From Eubacteriaceae bacterium (GTDB lineage: Bacteria; Bacillota; Clostridia; Eubacteriales; Anaerofustaceae), in contig WRIY01000013.1 of assembly GCA_009782515.1 (NCBI GenBank), positions 1 through 60,573 on the forward strand: a stretch of DNA of 60,573 nucleotides, given 5' to 3'. The notes below the pieces were generated by a model. The model ran no database searches. It was not told the DNA's origin and saw nothing but the letters and a program-made list of their open reading frames with translations. Both the position numbers and the translations under genes were made by a program. Below, piece after piece: positions 53,822 through 60,573 of the stretch (position 1 is the first letter of the stretch; each line of letters starts with the position of its first letter).

Positions 53822-56012
53822 CATCTGGTGAAAGCTATAAAAATCTGCCTTCTGTTCTTAAAGAACAAGGCTTGTTCTGCCTGTGGAAATATGAAGCTAA
53901 TGCAAATAACGAGCACGTTAAAATGCCAATCAACCCATCTAGCCTTGCGCATGCGCGCGCGAATGACATTTCAACATTTGCGCGCTACAGCAAAGCGCTA
54001 GAAGCACTGAATAAAAGCGAAAGCCATTTTGAAGGAATTGGGCTGGGGATTTTTGCGCCCATAGCAGGCATTGATATCGACAACTGCGCGTCAGACCAAA
54101 GTGAAGGAAAGATCTCATTGAGTGAGGCGGCTTCAGATATTATTGATAAGTTTTCTACATACACAGAGCTTTCCCCAAGCGGCACAGGAGTGCACTTGTA
54201 CTTCCAAGTACCTCCTGATTACCGCTATGACAAGAGCAAGTATTACATAAAGAGCCCCAGTGCAGGAATTGAAATATACTGCCCTGGCATGACGAGCAGA
54301 TACCTTACAGTAACCGGAAATGCGATAAATAACTATGAAATTGCTGTAGGCGCAACCCAAGTAATAGATGCCATGAATTACACGCTGGAAAAATATATGC
54401 CTATGCTCAGAACAGTGCGAAATTTCTTGCTCTCTGGAGCGGCAATTTTTTAGGCTATAACTCTCAAAGCGAAGCAGACCTGGCCTTGTGCAATATCCTT
54501 GCGTTTTATTCAGGAGGCGACTTTGATCAAATAGATAGGTTGTTCAGGCAATCAGGGCTATATCGAGACAAATGGGAAAGGGATGGCTACCGCAACCAGA
54601 CAATACAAAAAGCAGTTGGCATTTGCAGCGGCACTTTCTATTCAAAGCAAGAAACGAAACGCAAAACGCTGCATAACCCAGGGCCACCTTCTGTTGCTTC
54701 AAATCAGAACAGCAACATTAAAGCAAAATCACATGAAAGCAAATATCCTCCGTACTTTTTCACTATAGTTGACAGAAATGGCAAGGAGACAGTAAAGCTT
54801 GATACTTCCGAGCTGTCAAGCTATATCTACGAAAAAGGGATGCTCTGCCCTGTAGAGTATGCCCTCATGAGAACAGTTAAGGGCAAAGGCATCATGTATA
54901 TCCGAAATAGAAATGAACCTGTATGGCATATAGAAATAGGAAATGAAATGGAGTCGATCATCAGAAGGATGATAACACCATATAGCAAAGCCCTTGCTAC
55001 AAACGGCAATATAGCTTCTACTTACAGCCTTTTATATAAAGAGCCGCTCGCTGAAGAATACATAGAGCCGGAAGACATTAATTCTCATGAGAGATATGTA
55101 ATCTTTTCAAATGGAGTGCTTGATCTGGAAACAATGTCTTTGCATTGCTGCCTGCCTGAAACGTGCTTTTACACCATAAGGCTTCTTTGTGATTTCAACC
55201 AAAATTTAACGCAAGAGAGCGCGAAGAGCAACGCAACAGCATTCATGGCATTTTTAGATCGAATAACTGATAATGATACTTCAACAATTGATTTTCTGCT
55301 TCAGTATATGGGCGTAGCTCTTTCAAACATACATGGATACCGAATGAAAAAATGGCTGCTTTTATATGGAGAAGGCAACACCGGCAAAAGCCAGCTAATG
55401 CTGCTGCTCCAAAAACTGCTTGGCAGCAGGAATTACGCTTCAGTAGACATTGACAGGCTAGAGGAGCGATTTGGCACATCGATTATCTACCAGAAAAGGC
55501 TTGTTGGAGACGCTGACCTCGGCAACAGTACAGCCAAATCCAACAAGATGATGAAGAGCTTAACAGGCGGAGACAGCATCCTATTTGAATATAAAGGCGA
55601 AAATGGCTTTACAGACAGATATAAGGGCGTCCTTATGTTTTGTGCGAACAAAATGCCTGCATTTGCAGGTGACAAAGGAAAGCATGTTTACGAGAGAATT
55701 ATTCCAATAAAGTGCTATAACCCTATAGCAGAAAATGACCAAGATAAGAATTTGCTGGAAAAAATGCTCACTGAGAAAGAAAGCATTGTCTTTTTGGCAA
55801 TGCATGCAGCCCATAAGGTGATTGAAAATGGCTACCAATATGATCTTCCTGTGCAAGCAATAATGCACAGGAAAGAATATGAGCTGTCAAATTCGATTAT
55901 TAGGCAATTTATCGATGAGTGCTGTGAGCCTTTCCCGACTGGAGCAGACGGAAAGATAGCCAGAAAAGGCTTTTCAACTGTAACAAAAATATACGATGGA
56001 GGGGTATCATAA
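53818..56012 (+). pseudogene. Primase-polymerase / SF3 helicase (D5-like), broken
   Basis: N-terminal prim-pol half (53818-54453): GLGIFAPIAGIDIDNCA and YTELSPSGTGVHLYF. A frame change near 54410 separates it from the rest: read in the second frame, KFLALWSGNFLGYNSQ leads straight into 54486-56012. That part has a D5_N region and SF3 helicase Walker A YGEGNTGKSQLM near 55380, Walker B GDADLGN and MFCANKMPAF. An IS3 insertion at 56014 cuts the C-terminus. Normally it drives P4-type replication of the element. Confidence 0.87.
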
Positions 56013-56077
56013 TAGTTGACATGTAAAACGCACAGATTGTGGGAATAATAGCCACAATAACTTAAGGAGCATTTTAC

Positions 56078-56365
56078 ATGGGAACAACGTATGAGCCAGG
56101 CTTTAAAGAGCAGGCAGTAAAGTTTGCATATGAGACAACGCCTTCCAAAGCGGCGCAGGACCTAGGAGTGCCATTAAACACTCTATATGGATGGATGAGA
56201 AAGGCTAGGCTGCATGGCGAAGGCGCGCATGTTGGCAGCGGCAACAAGCGCCCTGCAAGCAATAGCGAATCTACCCAATACCTTAAGCGCATTAGCGAGC
56301 TTGAAAAAGCAGTGCAAATCCTAAAGGACGCTCTAAGTTTTTTCGTCGGGAGCCAAAGGAAGTAG
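56078..56365 (+). CDS. IS3 OrfA (HTH protein)
   Basis: 95 aa. Helix-turn-helix of the HTH_Tnp_1 type: GFKEQAVKFAYETTPSKAA then LGVPLNTLYGWMRKA, and a leucine-zipper-like end (YLKRISELEKAVQILKDAL). Ends 24 bp before the annotated OrfB ATG; a run of six T (56337-56342, TAAGTTTTTTCG) provides a slippery site for -1 frameshifting into the OrfB frame. Confidence 0.9.
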   Translation: MGTTYEPGFKEQAVKFAYETTPSKAAQDLGVPLNTLYGWMRKARLHGEGAHVGSGNKRPASNSESTQYLKRISELEKAVQILKDALSFFVGSQRK

Positions 56366-56388
56366 CCAAGGGAGAGCTGTTTGGGTTT

Positions 56389-57258
56389 ATGCACGCTAAC
56401 CGCAGCCAATACAGCCTACAGCTTATGTGCAGGGAACTAGGGGTGAGCAGGCAGGGCTATAATAAATGGCTTAAGGGCCAAGGCAAGCCAGGCAGGCATG
56501 AAGCTCTTTTGGCATTGATAATGGATGTTTTAAATGAAGATATTGAGAACAAAGCAAACTATGGGGCTAAGCGCATATACCTGGCTTTGGCTAATAATGG
56601 CTGGGAAGGCAGCTACAGCACAGTATGCCGGGTTTGCCGAAAATATGGCTTAACCCAGCCGAAAAAGAAGAAGGCGCACGGCATAACAGCTGCCGACGCA
56701 AAAGCCCAGAAGAGCGAAAACCTTATAGCCCAAGACTTTAGGGCTGAAGAGCCAAATGCGAAATGGCTTAGCGATATAACGGAAGTTCAGTGCTCCGACG
56801 GCAAGCTGTACGCATCGGTAGTGCTTGACTGTTTTGATGGGGCAATAGTTGGGCTGGCAATGGAGGGCAATATGAGAAAAGAGCTTTGCATAAGCGCCTT
56901 TGAGCAGGCATGCCAGCGCTACAGCGCCCATGGCATGGTTTTCCATTCAGACAGGGGCAGCCAGTGCACAAGCGGTGATTTCAGGGCATGCCTAGCCCAG
57001 CATGGGGCCATCCAGAGCATGTCTGGCACTGGCAGATGCTTCGACAACGCGAGGGCAGAATCCTTTTTTGCCACATTAAAGAAAGAAAAGCTGTACCAAA
57101 TAAACACTGCAAGCCTGCCAATGGAAACAGTAAAGAGCATAATCTGGCGCTATATTGAGATCTATTACAACAAGAAGAGGGTATATACAACAAACGCAGG
57201 CTATCCGCCGTTAGTATTCAGAAGCATGCACTATGCTTCAAAGCAGAGAGCGGCATAG
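56389..57258 (+). CDS. IS3 OrfB transposase (DDE)
   Basis: 289 aa from ATG 56389, but the frame is open upstream through FFRREPKEVAKGELFGF to the slippery T-run at 56337, so the active product is probably an OrfAB fusion. rve integrase core: WLSDITEVQCSDGKLYASVVL (in parts WLSDITEVQ, ASVVLDCFDG; first Asp), FHSDRGSQCTSGDF (second Asp) and FDNARAESFFATLKKEKL (Glu). All three catalytic residues are present, so this element may still be active. Confidence 0.92.
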   Translation: MHANRSQYSLQLMCRELGVSRQGYNKWLKGQGKPGRHEALLALIMDVLNEDIENKANYGAKRIYLALANNGWEGSYSTVCRVCRKYGLTQPKKKKAHGITAADAKAQKSENLIAQDFRAEEPNAKWLSDITEVQCSDGKLYASVVLDCFDGAIVGLAMEGNMRKELCISAFEQACQRYSAHGMVFHSDRGSQCTSGDFRACLAQHGAIQSMSGTGRCFDNARAESFFATLKKEKLYQINTASLPMETVKSIIWRYIEIYYNKKRVYTTNAGYPPLVFRSMHYASKQRAA

Positions 57259-57476
57259 CCAAACACGGTAAGCCTAATTGCGTTGCAGGCAGCCCCAAAA
57301 CCCCTAGGGCAGAAGGGCAGGCTTCGCTAACGGCTCCTCCCTATCGCTGTCTTTTAGGCTATTTGCGACAGTGAGGAGCCAAGGAACCGCATCCAAAAAT
57401 TCTGTGCGTTTGGAATGACAACTGATCTTGACAACTCCACGAGGCATTTTCGCTTTGGGCAAAAGCATCGGGCGAA

Positions 57477-57644
57477 ATGTCACTCAGCAAATCAATTTTC
57501 AAAAGAGAAACAGCCGAAATGCTGAATGTCGAAGAAGCAAGCCTTCTAGTTCATAAAAAAGCCGGCTCCTACTTTCCGTTCCGACTGACATTAGCTGCCC
57601 AAGCAAGCTACTTTAACGGGCAGCCGGGCTTAGACATCGACTAA
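57477..57644 (+). CDS. Short HTH-like open frame
   Basis: 55 codons from ATG 57477, with FKRETAEMLNVEEASLLV recalling the first helices of excisionase/AlpA HTH proteins. No ribosome site is visible and the frame may be a relic of the DNA between helicase and integrase. The rest of 57424-57785 shows nothing. Confidence 0.25.
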   Translation: MSLSKSIFKRETAEMLNVEEASLLVHKKAGSYFPFRLTLAAQASYFNGQPGLDID

Positions 57645-57785
57645 ATCCAAGGCAGCTTAAGCATAAGCTTCATGCCCTCTGCATTACAATTCAGCCAATT
57701 AGGTGACCAAATGACGAAATAATGCCCGATCTTTTATAGGGGCATAAAGAAATGAGCTAATAAACCATTCAAGGGGCGTGCAGGC

Positions 57786-58903
57786 ATGAAGAAATCAAAA
57801 AAGAATGCAAACGGGATGGGGTCAATCAGAAAGCGCAGCAATGGGCTTTGGGAAGGCCTATACTTAGCAGGCATAGATCCCAATACCGGAAAGAATGTGC
57901 GCCGCTCTGTTTATGGAAAGACTCAGGCAGAGGTGCGCAGAAAGCTTACTGCTGCCATAAGCGACATAGACTCCGGCAGCCATCTTGCGCCTCAAAACAT
58001 TACTGTGGAAGAGTGGCTAAAAGTAAATACTGCATGAATATAAAGCGAGGCACTTTTGTTACGTATAGAGCTTTAATCGAAAACCACTTAATCCCAAAAC
58101 TCGGGTCAATACAGCTGCAAAACTTACAAACATGCAAATTCAGAAGGCTTATAACAGCTTAAAGCTTTCACCAAAATCTGTCAAAAATGTACATGGAGTG
58201 CTTCGTAAAGCGCTTCTTCAAGCAAAAATCTGTAGCTATCTAGCCCAAAACGTCGTTCTTCCGAGAATAGAGAAAGCAGCAATTCAGCCGGTTAACAAAA
58301 GCGATATAAAGCTTTTCATGGATTATTTCAAAGACAGCGAGTACGAAGTGCCAATGCCTGAGGGCTTCAGAGCTGATAGGCCTTGACTAGAGCTGCATTG
58401 ACTTTGATAGAAGCTTTATACGGGTATACCGGCAGCTGCTTAGAGTAAAAGAAAAGGGATGCCGGGTATGAGTTTGGCCCGCCAAAAAATGACAAGGAGC
58501 GAAACGTGACTGCCCTGCCATATGTGTTTTAGCTGCTAGATACAGTAAAGGCAAAGCAGGAAATGTGGCAGGCAATTGCAGGGCCAGCTTGGTTGAATGC
58601 TGATAACCTATTTTTTACCAATGCAATTGGCGATCACCTGTACCATATAACTCTTAATGACATATGCAAAAAAGCCGGCAAAGCTATTGGAAGAGAAGAT
58701 CTGCACCTTCATATACTTCGCCACTCATATGCTACTCGGAGCATTGCTGCGGGTGAAGATATTTGGCTATTTCGACGAATATGGGGCATCATTCAACAGC
58801 TTTTACTATGGATGTGTATGCGCATTACATTGACGAATCACGAGAGAGATCCTCAGATCGATTGCAGAGATTTATTGAAAGCATTGACTCTGAAAAAGCC
58901 TAA
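57786..58903 (+). pseudogene. Tyrosine integrase, multiply frameshifted
   Basis: N-terminal AP2-like arm-binding domain (57786-58037; GMGSIRKRSNGLWEGLYL), core-binding SAM-like part in other frames (about 58035-58386; SVKNVHGVLRKALLQAK), and catalytic part with LHILRHSYATRSIAAG (58700-58770). The active-site Tyr and C-terminus (FTMDVYAHYIDESRERS) are in yet another frame and stop at 58903, so at least three frame breaks or stops exist. The first conserved Arg region is lost or garbled near 58400-58560. Not functional as read. It lies 37 bp from attR. Confidence 0.9.
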
Positions 58904-58925
58904 TTGTGGTATGGTTGTGGTATAC
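58904..58925. repeat. Subterminal 22-bp repeat, right copy
   Basis: Identical to 48010-48031; see there. It begins at the last base of the integrase stop region and ends 15 bp before attR. Confidence 0.75.
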
Positions 58926-58940
58926 TAAGAAAATTCATAA

Positions 58941-58991
58941 AAAAACAACGTTTTTAAGCCAAAAAAATGGTGCGGCTAAGAGGACTTGAAC
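58941..58991. repeat. attR: right 51-bp attachment repeat
   Basis: Exact copy of 47847-47897. Positions 58968-58991 are the 3' end of the intact tRNA-Leu gene, so the crossover restored the tRNA. Confidence 0.93.
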
Positions 58992-59054
58992 CTCCACCGA
59001 GTTGCCCCGACTAGAACCTGAATCTAGCGCGTCTGCCTATTCCGCCATAGCCGC
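58968..59054 (-). tRNA. tRNA-Leu(CAG)
   Basis: 87 nt including an encoded CCA (58968-58970). Acceptor stem GCGGCTA with TAGCCGC, anticodon stem CTAGA/TCTAG around the loop TTCAGGT (anticodon CAG), long variable arm typical of tRNA-Leu, T arm GGAGG-TTCAAGT-CCTCT. Target of the island's integration. Confidence 0.96.
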
Positions 59055-59084
59055 ATAAAATATTATTTGAAAAACACTGTTGCC

Positions 59085-59113
59085 ATTATACAGTCATGCA
59101 CTCTAAAAATCAA
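59085..59113 (-). promoter_or_regulatory. Sigma-A promoter of tRNA-Leu
   Basis: On the minus strand TTGATT (59108-59113) and TATAAT (59085-59090) with a 17-bp spacer, 31 bp before the tRNA start. Confidence 0.82.
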
Positions 59114-59330
59114 TGTAGATTTTTTCGCTTTATACTCATTTCTGCATTCATGATCAGTGATAATGATTTCGATATTTGTTGCGAAACTGGCTTAATAGGC
59201 CTGCTCACGAAAACAAAACCACCCTGCCCTTACTTAATCAAGCCAAGCAGTGTGCATTAAAAGACATTTCGCAACCAAAGCCAGGTTTATGTGCTATAGA
59301 TGCCAACATCACAGTGGTTCATGTGCGACA

Positions 59331-59359
59331 GGAGGGGAGGGTTGGCCTCCCCCCTCTCC
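59331..59359 (-). terminator. GC-rich hairpin downstream of the secreted peptide gene
   Basis: GGAGGGGAGG (59331-59340) faces CCTCCCCCCTCTCC (59346-59359). The same hairpin follows the second copy at 60253-60283. No T-run on the minus strand, so terminator function is uncertain. Confidence 0.5.
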
Positions 59360-59382
59360 GGTCGTTGTGTAAAGACTTATGA

Positions 59383-59583
59383 TCAACCTAGTAATTGAAG
59401 CACACTTTGCGGATGCTGATTCTGGTTATTGTACGCAGCTGTGACTAAAAAGGAAGTAGGTGAAACTGGAGCATTAATTATCACTGCTGCATCTGTTAAA
59501 ACATCAGCTTCTGTAGCGTTGAAGCCTGCTGTAACAATTAGCATAAGCAAAAGCGCTATCGCATATACTGCTGCTTTCTTCAT
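59383..59583 (-). CDS. Small secreted peptide
   Basis: 66 aa. MKKAAVYAIALLLMLIVTAG is a good Sec signal peptide; cleavage may follow ATEA (residue 26), giving about 40 residues without Cys. Mature part: VIINAPVSPTSFLVTAAY, NNQNQHPQ and LQLLG. A purine-rich ribosome site (AGAGGGAAAGGG) and a promoter lie upstream. No bacteriocin leader of the double-glycine type or adjacent transporter is seen. Signalling peptide, antimicrobial or structural role are all open. A shorter copy lies at 60310. Confidence 0.65.
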   Translation of the reverse strand: MKKAAVYAIALLLMLIVTAGFNATEADVLTDAAVIINAPVSPTSFLVTAAYNNQNQHPQSVLQLLG

Positions 59584-59625
59584 AATTTGCCCTTTCCCTC
59601 TTCAATTCCTATTGTATTTTAGCAT

Positions 59626-59654
59626 ATAATGTCATTTTATCGAATAATATGCAA
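59626..59654 (-). promoter_or_regulatory. Promoter of the secreted peptide gene
   Basis: Minus strand TTGCAT (59649-59654) and CATTAT (59626-59631), spacer 17 bp. The same pair is kept at 60442-60470 in the second copy. Confidence 0.6.
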
Positions 59655-59728
59655 AAATAAGCCGAAAAAATTAATATTTTTAGATCTGTTATTCAATGTA
59701 TAGTTATTTTCATAAACAAATAATGCTT

Positions 59729-60243
59729 GGTGTGATATTGAGTACGGGCAAGTTTTAAAGATATTCTGAGCTTTAGCTATATGCGAATTGGTCTAAAACG
59801 CCTAGAAAACTAAATATTGGCGCATAAAATGGAAGCCATTCTATGACTGTCTACAACCACCAATTTCACAAGCGCCAAAACTGCCGAACCATGCTCTAGA
59901 GCGCGTGAACATGCGCTGTCTAGCCAATGCACCGAATCTGGCCTTCTTGCCCAAGAGACTGTCATTGCTGCCATGGATTGGCGGAGCTTTGCCACCAGGA
60001 CAAGCGGCAGTTAAAAATCCTTAGATCATGCCCCTTCCTTGCTGAGGCAATAGACGAATATTCGCCTGATCTGGATGGCATGCTTTGCAGTATCGGGGCC
60101 AATAACAAAAGGAAAGAGCAAGGCTCTCTATGGCGTGCATATTGGCATAAAATTATCCTTGGCTTATAAGTTCAAGCAAGCAAAAGTCTCGTCACAATAA
60201 TTATTAGCCACTGGTTTCGTCATTTGGTCACCCATATTACAAA
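59729..60243. other. Stretch between the two peptide copies
   Basis: 515 bp. An open frame of 80 codons (59927-60169) has no ribosome site or known motif. Nothing else is supported. Confidence 0.4.
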
Positions 60244-60309
60244 TGTGCGATAGGAGGGGGAGGGGTGGCCTCCCCCCCTCTCCAGCTCGTTGTTTAAAGG
60301 ATTATTTGA

Positions 60310-60399
60310 TCATCTTAGTAATTGAAGCACACTGCACACAGCCGTGACTAAAAAGGAAGTGGGCAATAGTGCTATCGCATATAATGCTGCTTTCTTCAT
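60310..60399 (-). CDS. Shortened copy of the secreted peptide
   Basis: 29 aa. Same start and signal core (MKKAALYAIALLP), then directly PTSFLVTA and SVLQLLR. Compared with the 66-aa copy two internal parts are missing (about 28 and 9 residues), both in frame. Promoter and purine-rich ribosome site are conserved, so it is probably still expressed; without a full signal peptide it would be a short hydrophobic peptide. Confidence 0.5.
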   Translation of the reverse strand: MKKAALYAIALLPTSFLVTAVCSVLQLLR

Positions 60400-60573
60400 A
60401 ATATTCCCTTTCCCCCTTCAATTCCTATTGTATTTTAGCATATAATGTCATTTTATCGAATAATATGCAAAAATAAGCCGAAAAAATTAATATTTCTAGA
60501 TCTTTTATTCAAAGTATAGTTTTTCATAAACAAAAAATACTATTAGATTCAAATGCTTATATGGCATACGAGC

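Larger units (their letters stand above)
56014..57423 (+). mobile_element. IS3-family (IS150-like) insertion sequence, complete
   Basis: 1,410 bp. Imperfect terminal inverted repeats start AGTTG: left AGTTGACATGTAAAACGCAC, right (reversed) AGTTGTCATTCCAAACGCAC. It holds orfA and orfB. No target duplication is apparent, and sequence to its right does not continue the helicase gene, so a deletion probably accompanied or followed insertion. 57259-57423 is non-coding IS end. Confidence 0.9.
47847..58991. mobile_element. Decayed integrative element in tRNA-Leu(CAG)
   Basis: About 11.1 kb between two identical 51-bp repeats, the right one being part of the intact tRNA-Leu gene. Content from left: RloB/TOPRIM and AAA-ATPase pair, IS30 remnant, broken hsdM, XRE repressor, divergent excisionase-like gene, broken primase-helicase, IS3 element, broken tyrosine integrase next to attR. 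This is the module order of a satellite-like or plasmid-like integrative island with P4-type replication. With integrase and helicase disrupted it cannot move unaided, though a helper could still act on the intact att sites. Confidence 0.92.
59318..60543. repeat. Two copies of a secreted-peptide locus
   Basis: 59318-59728 and 60244-60543 are homologous: a GC-rich hairpin, peptide gene, ribosome site, promoter and upstream AT-rich tract. The second is shorter by about 111 bp inside the gene. They are separated by 515 bp of unrelated sequence. Confidence 0.9.

Noticed and set aside
59927..60169. 80-codon frame between the peptide copies
   Set aside because: No ribosome site or recognisable motif; first third is Cys/His-rich in a manner typical of a shadow frame.

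Overview
The window reads as the chromosome of an anaerobic, probably endospore-forming member of the Clostridia. Evidence: bofA and ylbJ sporulation genes, strong GGAGG-type ribosome binding sites, Clostridia-type housekeeping genes (rbgA, rnhB, mtnN, pdp, recX, yqeG, VanW-like), AT-leaning codon use with many ATA and AGC codons, and anaerobe-type enzymes (radical SAM, an Fe-S/flavin old-yellow-enzyme reductase, URO-D-type methyltransferase homologues, a methionine-synthase-activation-domain protein). Genus cannot be told from the sequence alone.

Layout. 1-1269: the leader-distal end of a type I-E-like CRISPR array (21 repeats in view), whose last repeat is followed after 7 bp by a degenerate IS1182-family element (1277-3004). 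3045-20320: ordinary chromosome: phoU, a MarR/GNAT pair, a lipoprotein, a PHP phosphoesterase, an effector-binding protein, a surface Ig-like protein, bofA-ylbJ, a cysteine desulfurase/tadA pair, a phosphohexomutase, a flavodoxin-like protein, the mtnN-rbgA-rnhB operon and pdp-recX. 20595-47318: a more accessory stretch with two URO-D family (methyltransferase-like) genes, a TIM-barrel protein of unknown role next to yqeG and a VanW-like gene, two DUF4143 ATPases (one with a broken partial tandem copy), a radical SAM protein that lacks a normal start codon, an enoate-reductase-like flavoprotein, a GPH sugar-type symporter, two convergent Schlafen/AlbA_2 ATPase-like regulators and a methionine-synthase-activation-domain protein.

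47847-58991: an integrative element inserted in the 3' end of tRNA-Leu(CAG). Its borders are an exact 51-bp repeat (47847-47897 and 58941-58991), and a 22-bp repeat lies just inside each end. It is heavily decayed: the integrase, the primase-helicase and the type I methyltransferase hsdM are all frameshifted, and IS30 and IS3 elements have landed in it. A two-gene AAA-ATPase plus RloB/TOPRIM cassette, related to the AbiL phage-defence family, is still intact, as are the repressor and the excisionase-like gene. I regard this as the most interesting locus.

59318-60543: two copies of a small locus for a secreted peptide, the second carrying in-frame internal deletions but keeping its promoter and start. 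The window ends just past it. No rRNA, and only one tRNA, is present.
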